Made by a program: the position numbers and the translations under genes | The notes under the pieces: model-generated | What the model was told of the DNA's origin: nothing | Database searches by the model: none | The model's input: only the letters and a program-made list of their open reading frames with translations | Part shown: piece after piece, positions 45,451-55,792 of the stretch | Position numbering within the stretch: the stretch's first letter is position 1 | How the letters are laid out: the number at the start of each line of letters is the position of its first letter | Origin: Megaleporinus macrocephalus | Lineage: Eukaryota > Chordata > Actinopteri > Characiformes > Anostomidae | Reading direction: 5' to 3' | Length of the DNA: 64,000 bases | Assembly: GCA_021613375.1 (NCBI GenBank) | Contig: CM038727.1 | Span: forward strand, 1,641,832 to 1,705,831

Positions 45451-45738
45451 TATTTCTTATTTCAACAAAACACAGCAAATAAAGAAAAATTCCTTACAGT
45501 TTACTTATTAAATTACAATAAAAATATATTATAAAAATAATATATGATGTTATTATAATATAAAAATATATGATGTTTGTTAATAAATAGCAAAAACATT
45601 AAGATTAATGAAAGATAATGAAATCGTCTACGGCTGTGGACTGAAACAACTTCATACTGGTATGAATGAGGATCCAGAAACTTTGGCGGGTGTTGACGAT
45701 GGTTGGAAGGTATGATGAAGAGCTTTAACCAGACGAGC

Positions 45739-45797
45739 AGAGGAAGTGGTGATAGATCTTCTGATCCACAAGATTGCGCATTCCTTTACTTCCTCTA
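45739..45797 (-). promoter_or_regulatory. Stem at stop codon / start of 3' UTR of gene 4
   Basis: In transcript sense AGAGGAAGT overlaps the TAG stop (45795-45797) and pairs with ACTTCCTCT about 40 bases later (45747-45739). The equivalent arms exist in gene 3, although the loop between them differs in length. Confidence 0.45.
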
Positions 45798-47257
45798 GAG
45801 GACTTCCTTGGCTGTGCCCTTACACGGTCTACCTTGCTGTATGGGGGGGGGAAGCATATGTAACTGAATGACTGAAATGCGTAGAATAGGATTCTACACT
45901 GGGCACCTGGTTGATGGATGACCCTTGAAATGTAAACAGATGTTTCAGAACTCACCTGCTTCAGCAGTTCCAGTACTGAATGCATCCATGGGCTGCTCAC
46001 GCTGATGCAGTGCTGCTTCTGATTCGCCGTGATGAGTCTGAGCAGAGCAAGAAAGCGAATGAAAAGCGAGTAAAAACCTTTCTGTCGTTGGTTCTGATAT
46101 CTCTCCTGATTTATATAAACATATTCAGGGAATGATCCACTAATACCAGGACGACTTACACGTATGCCGTGACGCAGTTCGTTTTCCTGCTGCGGACGTA
46201 TGAACATTGTACAATTTTACCCTGAACGGGTCCGTCGGTGGTCTTGTGGCAGCATGTCGCCGGCTTGATGCCTTTAAATCGCACCGCTAAACAGCAAAAG
46301 GAGCATCAGGATGTGTTAGAGATCTAATCATGGAGGTTCAACCCAATTTTAAAGATCCATCGTGGAATTCAAGCCAGCGACCTGATTCCCCATCCTCCAG
46401 CTCTCCACTGCAGTTCATATTAATATCAATAATATTACTATAAATCTATATTATCCTTCAAGTTATGATAATTTCAACCAATATATAGGAAAAGTTTCAA
46501 TTCATCAGCTCCACTGACCATACAGGAGCTCCACTCACTGTCCACTGTATCAGCTCCACTGACCATACAGGAGCTCCACTCACTGTCCACTGTATCAGCT
46601 CCACTGACCATACAGGACCACCACTCACTGTCCACTGTATCAGCTCCACTGACCATACAGGAGCTCCACTTACAGACTGTAGTTCATCTGATTCTCTGTA
46701 TACTTTATTACTCTGTTCTTTAATGATCAGGACCCCCACAGGACCACCACAGAGCAGATACTATTAGGGAGGTGGGTCATTCTCAGCACTGCAGTTGTAT
46801 TGTACTGGTGTGAGTGGATCAGACACAGCAATGCAGTGTCACTGCTGGACTGAGAATCGTCCACCAACCAAAACTATCCAGACAGCAGTGTCCTGTGGGC
46901 GGCCTCCTGTGTCCACTGATGAAGGACTAGAGGAAAACAAACTGTGCAGATGAGCTACTGTCTCTGACTTTACATCTACAAGGTGGACCAGCATGGCTGT
47001 GTCTGATCCACTCACACAAGCACAACACACACTAACACCATGCCAGTGTCACTGCAGTGCTGAGAATGATCCACCACCCTATTAGTACATAGTAAATAAA
47101 TAAATAAATGAATAAATAAATATTATAATCACACAAGCAGATAAATGAATGTACGTGTATTATATGCAAAACTCTCACCTTCAAACACATCAAAGGACAG
47201 AAAGACCACCACAAAGAAGAGGCAGATGGTTTGATGAGAGAACAGCTTGAGCTGCAT
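45795..47257 (-). CDS. CC chemokine, six-cysteine type (gene 4)
   Basis: Predicted secreted chemokine of 109 residues from exons 47257-47179, 46286-46160, 46037-45956 and 45836-45795, with phases 1, 2 and 0. Exon 1 is 79 nt, as in genes 3 and 5. The leader begins MQLKLFSHQTICLFFVVVFL. Cysteines are C38-C39 (ATCCHK), C54, C64, C79 (KQHCISV) and C101 (GRPCK). The middle exons are closest to gene 5 (KTT.GPV.G, then HC.SV), while the terminal exon is closest to gene 3. The acceptor of exon 4 follows a run of nine pyrimidines. Intron 1 (about 890 bp) contains a copy of the 45-bp minisatellite and its associated repeat. The 5' leader is unusually long because of a local repeat expansion. Confidence 0.93.
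46502..46672. repeat. 45-bp minisatellite, locus 2 (intron 1 of gene 4)
   Basis: Nearly four copies of the same 45-bp unit as at 3739-4026, with GGAGCTCCACT in place of GGACCTCCACT. It forms one end of a longer interspersed repeat running to about 47085. Confidence 0.95.
46673..47085. mobile_element. Dispersed repeat attached to the 45-bp minisatellite
   Basis: Contains CAGGACCCCCACAGGACCAC, GTCACTGCTGGACTGAGAAT, CACTGATGAAGGACTAGAGG, ACTTTACATCTACAAGGTGG and GTGTCACTGCAGTGCTGAGA. The middle is bounded by TGAGTGGATCAGACACAGCA and an inverted TGTGTCTGATCCACTCACA, so the unit is partly palindromic, as expected for a DNA transposon derivative. I recall this repeat as very abundant in ostariophysan fish. 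It sits wholly within intron 1 of gene 4. Confidence 0.65.
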
Positions 47258-47275
47258 TGTTGTTGCTGATGAGGT

Positions 47276-47518
47276 CTGGAGGTCTACAAAATCTGAAGGT
47301 CTGTAGTTCTGAAGGATTGAAGGTCTGGAGGATTTAGGTTCTGTAGGTCTGAAGGTCTAGAGGTCTGAAGGTCTGGAGGATTGAGGTTCTGAAGGTCTGA
47401 AGGTCTGTAGGTGTTAAGGTCTGGAGGATTTTAAGTTCTGTAGGTCTGGAGGATTTGAGGTCTGAAGGTCTGTCGGTCTGATGGTCTGAAGGTCTGGAGG
47501 TCTAAATGTCTGGAGACT
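47276..47518 (-). repeat. AGGTCTGAAGGTCTGGAGG expansion in the 5' leader of gene 4
   Basis: A degenerate run of 8-10 bp modules (AGGTCTGA, AGGTCTGGAG, GATTTAGGTTCTG) lies between the TATA box and the ATG. Genes 3 and 5 have only two such modules (GAGGTCTGAAGGTCTGGAGATG) at the same place, so this tract grew from a seed already present in the ancestral leader. Confidence 0.8.
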
Positions 47519-47568
47519 GCAGGAACGTTACTGTTGGTCCTCAACACTGAGCTCCCTCACACACAGCC

Positions 47569-47598
47569 CCTTTATATTGGGTCAGTAACAGGGAAGTG
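47569..47598 (-). promoter_or_regulatory. TATA box region of gene 4
   Basis: AATATAAAGG (47578-47569) with upstream CTGACCC and ACTTCCCTGTTACTG is colinear with the promoters of genes 3 and 5. Here it lies about 310 bp from the ATG instead of about 90. Confidence 0.6.
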
Positions 47599-48035
47599 TC
47601 TCTTGTGAGTATCATTTGTGAACTGACCTCAAACCCTTCAGTCAGTCATGCTGGATGATGAAATGTTCTTCTGCAGTCATTCAAACTTCTTGACCAATTA
47701 GCGACTGACCTGAATTATTTCTTACTGGTGAACATTCAGAGTCATTGTGGTGTAAAGGCTCCCACACACTCGTCACATCGTAACCAAACAAGGACTTCAC
47801 TGCAGCTCCTGCGTTACGTGTGTTTTTTCTATTATTAGAGCTCCAGGAACCGAAATCTGAGATAACCTTCTAACACGTATCTCTAAAACCTTTCTCCATG
47901 TAAACTGGGTTCCAATCTTGGGTAACACTTACGTAATCAAACCCCTGACCAATCACAGGGCTGACGACTCTCTGGCTCCACCCACTCAAACCTTTAGAGT
48001 CAAAGAAACTAAAACGAACCCGTAAAACCAAAAGA
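47599..48035. other. Upstream region of gene 4
   Basis: The first ~130 bp are related to the upstream regions of genes 3 and 5. The rest is unique up to the 39-bp array. Confidence 0.4.
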
Positions 48036-48037
48036 TA

Positions 48038-51000
48038 CCAAACTTTTATTCCTTTATCATCACCAACACTGTTCCTTCATCCCTTCATTCCTTTATCATC
48101 ACCAACACTGTTCCTTCATCCCTTCATTCCTTTATCACCACCAACACTGTTCCTTCATCCCTTCATTCCTTTATCATCACCAACACTGTTCCTTCATCCC
48201 TTCATTCCTTTATCACCACCAACACTGTTCCTTCATCCCTTCATTCCTTTATCACCACCAACACTGTTCTTTCATCCCTTCATTCCTTTATCATCACCAA
48301 CACTGTTCCTTCATCCCTTCATTCCTTTATCACCACCAACACTGTTCCTTCATCCCTTCATTCCTTTATCATCACCAACACTGTTCTATCATCCCTTTAT
48401 TCCTTTATCATCACCAACACTGTTCCTTCATCCCTTTATCCCTTCATCACCACCAACACTGTTCCTTCATTCCTTCATTCCTTTATCATCACCAACACTG
48501 TTCCTTCATCCTTTCATTCCTTTATCACCACCAACACTGTTCCTTCATCCCTTCATTCCTTTATCATCACCAACACTGTTCCTTCATCCCTTCATTTCTT
48601 TATCATCATGATAATAAAGGAACAGTGTTGGTGGTGATAAAGGAATGAAAGGATGAAGGAACAGTCCTTCATCCTTTCATTACTTTATCACCACCAACAC
48701 TGTTCCTTCATCCCTTCATTCCTTTATCATCACAAACACTGTTCCTTCATCCCTTCATCCCTTTATCTTCACCAACACTGTTCTTTTATCCCTTCATTCC
48801 TTTATCACCACCAACACTGTTCCTTCATCCCTTCATTCCTTTATCATCACCAACACTGTTCCTTCATCCTTTCATTCCTTTATCACCACCAACACTGTTC
48901 CTCCATCCCTTCATTCCTTTATCATCACCAACACTGTTCCTTCATCCCTTCATTCCTTTATTATCTCCAACACTGTTCCTTCATCCCTTCATTACTTTAT
49001 CATCACCAACACTGTTCCTTCATCCCTTCATTCCTTTATCACCATCAAAACTGTTCCTTCATCCCTTCATTCCTTTATCACCACCAACACTGTTCCTTCA
49101 TCCCTTCATTCCTTTATCACCACCAACACTGTTCCTTCATCCCTTCATTCCTTTATCATCACCAACACTGTTCCTTCATCCCTTAATTCCTTTATCATCA
49201 TCAACACTGTTCCTTCATCCCTTCATTTCTTTATCATCACCAACACTGTTCCTTCATCCCTTCATTCCTTTATAATCACCAACACTTTTCCTTCATACCT
49301 TCATTCCTTTATAATCACCAACACTGTTCCTTCATCCCTTCATTCCTTTATCACCAACAACACTGTTCCTTCATTCCTTCATTCTTTTATCACCAACACT
49401 GTTCCTTCATCCCTTAATTCCTTTATCATCATCAACACTGTTCCTTCATCCCTTCATTCCTTTATCATCATCAACACTGTTCCTTCATCCCTTCATTCCT
49501 TTATCATCATCGACACTGTTTCTTCATCCCCTCATTCCTGTATCATCACTGACACTGTTTCTTCATCCCTTCATTCCTGTATCATCACCAACACTGTTCC
49601 TTCATCCCTTCATTCCTGTATCATCTCCAACACTGTTCCTTTATTCCTTCATTCCTTTCTCATCACCAACACTGTTCCTTCATCCCTTCATTCCTGTATC
49701 ATCACCAACACTGTTCCTTCATCCCTTCATTCCTGTATCATCTCCAACACTGTTCCTTTATTCCTTCATTCCTTTATCATCACCAACACTGTTCCTTCAT
49801 CCCTTCATTCCTTTATCACTACCGACACTGTTTCTTCATCCCTTCATTCCTGTATCATCACCAACACTGTTTCTTCATCCCAGCATTCCTGTATCATCAC
49901 CAACACTGTTCCTTCATCCCTTCATTCCTTTATCATCACCAACACTGTTCCTTCATCCCTTCATTCCTTTATCATCACCAACACTGTTCCTTCATCCCTT
50001 CATTCCTGTATCATCACCAACACTGTTCCTTCATCCCTTCATTCCTTTATAATCACCAACACTGTTCCTTCATCCCTTCATTCCTTTATCATCATCAACA
50101 CTGTTCCTTCATCCCTTCATTCCTTTATCATCACCAGCACTGTTCCTTCATTCATTAATTCCTTTCTCATCACCAACACTGTTCCTTCATCCCTTAATTT
50201 CTTTATCATCACCAACACTGTTCCTTCATCCCTTCATTCCTCTATCATCACCAACACTGTTCCTTCATTCCTTCATTCCTTTATCATCACCAACACTGTT
50301 CCTTCATCCCTTCATTCCTTTATCATCACCAACACTGTTCCTTCATTCATTAATTCCTTTATCATCACCAACACTGTTCCTTCATTCATTAATTCCTTTC
50401 TCATCACCAACACTGTTCCTTCATCCCTTAATTTCTTTATCATCACCAACACTGTTCCTTCATCCCCTAATTCCTTTATTCATCACCAACACTTCCTTTA
50501 TCCCTTCATTCTTCTATCATCACCAACACTGTTCCTTCATTCCTTCATTCCTTTATCATCACCAACACTGTTCCTTCATCCCTTAATTTCTTTATCATCA
50601 CCAACACTGTTCCTTCATCCCCTAATTCCTTTATTCATCACCAACACTTCCTTTATCCCTTCATTCTTCTATCATCACCAACACTGTTCCTTTATCCCTT
50701 CATTCCTTTATCATCACCAACACTGTTCCTTCATCCCTTCATTCCTTTATCACTACCGACACTGTTTCTTCATCCCTTCATTCCTGTATCATCACCAACA
50801 CTGTTTCTTCATCCCAGCATTCCTGTATCATCACCAACACTATTCCTTCATCCCTTCATTCCTTTATCATCACCAACACTGTTCCTTCATCCCTTCATTC
50901 CTTTATCATCACCAACACTGTTCCTTCATCCCTTCATTCTTTTATCACCAACACTGTTCCTTCATCCCTTAATTCCTTTATCATCATCAACACTGTTCCT

Positions 51001-52862
51001 TCATCCCTTCATTCCTTTATCATCATCAACACTGTTCCTTCATCCCTTCATTCCTTTATCATCATCGACACTGTTTCTTCATCCCCTCATTCCTGTATCA
51101 TCACCGACACTGTTTCTTCATCCCTTCATTCCTGTATCATCACCAACACTGTTCCTTCATCCCTTCATTCCTGTATCATCTCCAACACTGTTCCTTTATT
51201 CCTTCATTCCTTTATCATCACCAACACTGTTCCTTCATCCCTTCATTCCTGTATCATCACCAACACTGTTCCTTCATCCCTTCATTCCTGTATCATCTCC
51301 AACACTGTTCCTTTATTCCTTCATTCCTTTACCATCACCAACACTGTTCCTTCATCCCTTCATTCCTTTATCACTACCGACACTGTTTCTTCATCCCTTC
51401 ATTCCTGTATCATCACCAACACTGTTTCTTCATCCCAGCATTCCTGTATCATCACCAACACTGTTCCTTCATCCCTTCATTCCTGTATCATCACCAACAC
51501 TGTTCCTTCATCCCTTCATTCCTTTATCATCACCAACACTGTTCCTTCATCCCTTCATTCCTTTATCATCACCAACACTGTTCCTTCATCCCTTCATTCC
51601 TTTATAATCACCAACACTGTTCCTTCATCCCTTCATTCCTTTATCATCATCAACACTGTTCCTTCATCCCTTCATTCCTTTATCATCATCAACACTGTTC
51701 CTTCATCCCTTCATTCCTTTATCATCACCAACACTGTTCCTTCATCCCTTAATTTCTTTATCATCACCAACACTGTTCCTTCATCCCTTCATTCCTCTAT
51801 CATCACCAACACTGTTCCTTCATTCATTCATTCCTTTATCATCACCAACACTGTTCCTTCATCCCTTCATTCCTTTATCATCACCAACACTGTTCCTTCA
51901 TTCATTAATTCCTTTATCATCACCAACACTGTTCCTTCATTCATTAATTCCTTTCTCATCACTAACACTGTTCCTTCATCCCTTAATTTCTTTATCATCA
52001 CCAACACTGTTCCTTCATCCCTTCATTCCTCTATCATCACCAACACTGTTCCTTCATCCCTTCATTCCTTTATAATCACCAACACTGTTCCTTCATCCCT
52101 TCATTCCTTTATCATCATCAACACTGTTCCTTCATCCCTTCATTCCTTTATCATCACCAACACTGTTCCTTCATTCATTAATTCCTTTCTCATCACCAAC
52201 ACTGTTCCTTCATCCCTTAATTTCTTTATCATCACCAACACTGTTCCTTCATCCCTTCATTCCTCTATCATCACCAACACTGTTCCTTCATTCCTTCATT
52301 CCTTTATCATCACCAACACTGTTCCTTCATCCCTTCATTCCTTTATCATTACCAACACTGTTCCTTCATTCATTAATTCCTTTATCATCACCAACACTGT
52401 TCCTTCATTCATTAATTCCTTTCTCATCACCAACACTGTTCCTTCATCCCTTAATTTCTTTATCATCACCAACACTGTTCTTTCATCCCTTCATTCCTCT
52501 ATCATCACCAACACTGTTCCTTCATTCCTTCATTCCTTTATCATCACCAACACTGTTCCTTCATCCCTTAATTTCTTTATCATCACCAACACTGTTCCTT
52601 CATCCCCTAATTTCTTTATTCATCACCAACACTGTTCCTTCAACCCTTATTTTCTTTATCATTACCAACACTGTTCCTTCATCCCTTAATTCCTTTATTC
52701 ATCACCAACACTTCCTTTATCCCTTCATTCCTTTATCATCACCAACACTGTTCCTTCATCCCTTCATTCCTTTATCATCACCAACACTGTTCTTTCATCC
52801 CTTCATTCCTTTATCATTACCACCACTGTTCCTTCATCCCTTCATTCCTTTATCATCACCAA
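48038..52862. repeat. 39-bp minisatellite, ~4.8 kb
   Basis: About 124 copies of a unit made of CATTCCTTTATCATCACCAA and CACTGTTCCTTCATCCCTT. Diagnostic variants recur at an offset of 1555 bp: ATCATCGACACTG at 49506 and 51061, and CAGCATTCCTG at 49881 and 51436. A block of about 40 units has therefore been duplicated. One unit and a bit is inverted at 48607-48664. Frames of up to 177 codons are artefacts of the 39-bp period. Confidence 0.98.
48619..48706. repeat. Inverted monomer forming a 42-bp-arm hairpin
   Basis: Left arm 48619-48660 and right arm 48665-48706 are reverse complements with one mismatch around the spacer ACAG. It is the only place in the 4.8-kb array where a unit is flipped. 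Confidence 0.93.
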
Positions 52863-53338
52863 TTTTCTTAATAAGTTATTTCATTGTATTTAAAGCGACA
52901 TTATGTAATATTTTGTCAAAACGGAAACATGTTCAATTAAGTATGAAGTAATTTCATATCATTTTACTTCACCTCCTCACAGCCTTCACCAAGTTTCTCT
53001 TTGAATTCTTCTCAATCACAAAAGTCAGATTCCTCCACTTACGAGGTCCAAAGCACAACCAGTGTCACACAATGTTCTCAATGTTCTCCAATTGAGTGTG
53101 TGTGTTCAATTATTCTATTGTTGTCATCCATTCACATGATTTGAAATGCACTTAAGTAATCAGATAATGGATGAAGCTCCAGGTCTACATGAGTCAGACA
53201 GTAATGGGATTTCTATCCACAGTGCCCGGGGAGCAGTTGCGGGGTAGGTGTCTTGTTCAAGGGCACTTCAGACGTGTGTCCTGTTGGTGACCTTCTGGTC
53301 ACAAAGCTGGTTCTCAAACCTGCAGCTCACAACTGTCC

Positions 53339-53383
<45 letters not shown>

Positions 53384-53899
53384 TGTGTACTTGTAAACAC
53401 ACTCAGTGTTGCTTGCATGTTTTGTAAATTAATATGTGGTGTCTTCGTTGAATTTAAGTGTTTTAGTGTGAAATGAAGTTGCAGATGAGGATTGCGATAC
53501 AAGTGTAGGTAGTGTTTATTTTCACATCCGAACATAATACATCAAACAAGGATCACAGAGAACAAGCAGGACTAAACAAAAACATGAGCGCAAGCATTAC
53601 AGCGACGCACATACCAACACGCATCAACATAGACCGACCAAGACCACCGACAAAAATAGAATATAATATATAATAAATCTCTATTTTTAATGATTTGTAT
53701 AAAATCTTTAATTGGACCGATACAAATACTCTAAATTTTAGAGTATTTGTTTTGAGATTTAATTTATAGTTTTAAATTAAATCTCTTTATATTAGCTAAC
53801 ATTATTATACTATATATTAGTATATATGAGTATATATATTATAATAAATTATCATTCTTAAGATACTTCTATTATGAAGCTGAAAATGTATAGCGTGTT

Positions 53900-53931
<32 letters not shown>

Positions 53932-54030
53932 AAGAACAAATAAAAAATGTATTATTTAAATATGTTATTTCCCTAGGTAATTTCTCAGTCTTACGAATGC
54001 ACTGAATACAGAAAACGTACTTTAAAAATA
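52863..54030. other. Spacer with repeat fragments
   Basis: About 53210-53330 carries GGGCACTTCAGACGTGTG, CTGTTGGTGACCTTCTGGTC and AAGCTGGTTCTCAAACC, resembling a common fish interspersed repeat. An (ATT)n run lies at 53340-53380 and an AAAT run at 53905-53930. No gene is seen. Confidence 0.5.
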
Positions 54031-54264
54031 ATTTATTTATTGTATCAAAATAAAAAAATAAACATTTCTTCATAAATAATCATGTTTTATCAAGTAAATA
54101 GTGAAAACATCCAAACTTGTTTCATGTATAAATAAATTACGATCTTAATAATCTGCACATCATACAAAAATAAATAAATACTCTAATACTGGAAGCAAAG
54201 TTCAGTATCACTCCTGAACAAGTTCATTGATGTGGGTTCTCCAGGCTGCACCTCTGTTTATCTC

Positions 54265-55369
54265 CTAGATGAGGTTCTGGATGTTGCCCTCACACAGATT
54301 CCCTCTCTCTGTAGAGAAGAAAGAGTTTTGGTTTAATAAGTGAAGTCTGGAAGATTCTAGTACAGGTTTATTTTTCACAGCATTTTAAACACCTGATCAA
54401 TAGAGCTGATCAGAACTCACCCTCTTCAGTACTGACTGCATCCAGTCGCTGTTCACGCTGACGCAGTGCTGCTTCCTGTTCTTGGTGATGAGCCTGAGCA
54501 GAGCGAGAAAGTGAGGATGTAAAACTTTCTGATGTTGATTCTAAACTTCACAGTGAGAGACCATCTACATAGTTCAGACGTTTAGGCGTGTGGTAACTCA
54601 CACATAGGCCTCGCGGCACTTTCCCCTGGCGCGGACGTATGTACAGTTCACTATTCGGCCCGGAACGGGTCCAGGGGTGGTCTTAGGGCAGCATGTTGTC
54701 ACCTTGTTGTCATTCATAAACACTGAAAAACAGAAACCATCAGGATTTGTTATAGATATGATACAGAAATCTGGTTGGCAGATGATCATGAATACTAGTA
54801 ATGTTCTTTTTCTAAAGAAATTACCTGCTTATATCACAATATAGTTAAAACACTCACTGTCTGTACATTTACACTATGAAACCAATCAACCCATATATAT
54901 TATCAACCTATTATATACTTTCTGTTGGTGCATAACCTGTAAATTACATTTCTTTAATTATTTTTTTTTCAGTATTTTTTTCCGGTTTTTTTTTCAAATT
55001 AAAGATTTTTTGATACATTTGTTGATACAGTTTTGATACATAATAAGTTAACATTTTCTGCCACTGAGTAAGGTTTTATACTCTGTACGTATATTTAGAC
55101 ACATGTGCACTAACAGATATGGTAGTATGTTACAGAAATGTGTTACATTAAAGTGTATTAATAAGCGTTTATATATATAATATAATATAATATAATATAA
55201 TATAATATAATATAATATAATATAATATAATAATATTATATAAAAGTAAAATGTACACAAATACACAAGAGTGAGAGAGAGTGAACTCACCTCCGAGCAC
55301 AGAGGTGGACAGAAAGACCACCACACAGAAGAGGTAGATGGTTTGGCGAGAGGTCAGATTGAGCTGCAT
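54265..55369 (-). CDS. CC chemokine, six-cysteine type (gene 5)
   Basis: Predicted secreted chemokine of 104 residues from exons 55369-55291, 54722-54602, 54493-54421 and 54306-54265, with phases 1, 2 and 0. The leader is the same as gene 3 for the first 21 residues. Cysteines are C37-C38 (VTTCCP), C53 (VNCTYV), C62 (KCREAYV), C77 (KQHCVSV) and C96. The exon 3 helix is three residues shorter than in genes 3 and 4. The last exon has two AG acceptors two bases apart. The downstream AG gives RGNLCEG to TAG, colinear with genes 3 and 4. The upstream AG gives REGICVR to a TAA 16 codons on. Intron 1 contains a TAATA-type microsatellite. Confidence 0.92.
55172..55232. repeat. (TAATA)n microsatellite in intron 1 of gene 5
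   Basis: About twelve TAATA units in the intron between the signal-peptide exon and exon 2. Confidence 0.95.
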
Positions 55370-55454
55370 TGTTGTTGCTGGTGAGGTCTGAAGGTCTGGA
55401 GATGGTAGGAATGGTAGTGTTCTTCCCCAATTCTGAACTCATTCAGGCTCAGCA

Positions 55455-55483
55455 CCTTTATATATCAGCAACAGGGAAGTGTC
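55455..55483 (-). promoter_or_regulatory. TATA box region of gene 5
   Basis: TATATAAAGG (55464-55455) lies 86 bp before the ATG, with upstream CACTTCCCTGTTGCTG, matching genes 3 and 4. Confidence 0.6.
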
Positions 55484-55792
55484 TGTTATGATCAGTGGAA
55501 TAAGTTACAATCTTCTGTCATTCTTGGTGTGACACTTTCCTGTTCAGTCACTCAGACTGCTTGACCGCTTAATCACTGATATAACTGATGTAACCGGGTG
55601 AACTTCTGCATTGTCTGTTCCATCTGAACTGTTTCAAAACTAAAGCTTGTACACAACAAAATTCTCTACAGGGTCACTATTGTAGTCAAAGTTTACTTTG
55701 CCGTAAGAAGTGCACAAGGTCATTCAGGAGATTCCTCCAGCTGCACTCCATGAGCAGATTGTGCTTGTTTGGGAGATCTAGAAATCAATTTC
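55484..55792. other. Upstream region of gene 5
   Basis: The segment to about 55580 shares words with the upstream regions of genes 3 and 4 (AGTCACTCAGACTGCTTGAC). The rest is unique sequence leading into the 24-bp array. Confidence 0.4.

Noticed and set aside
48653..49186. 177-codon frame with 13-residue repeats
   Set aside because: Shadow of the 39-bp minisatellite.
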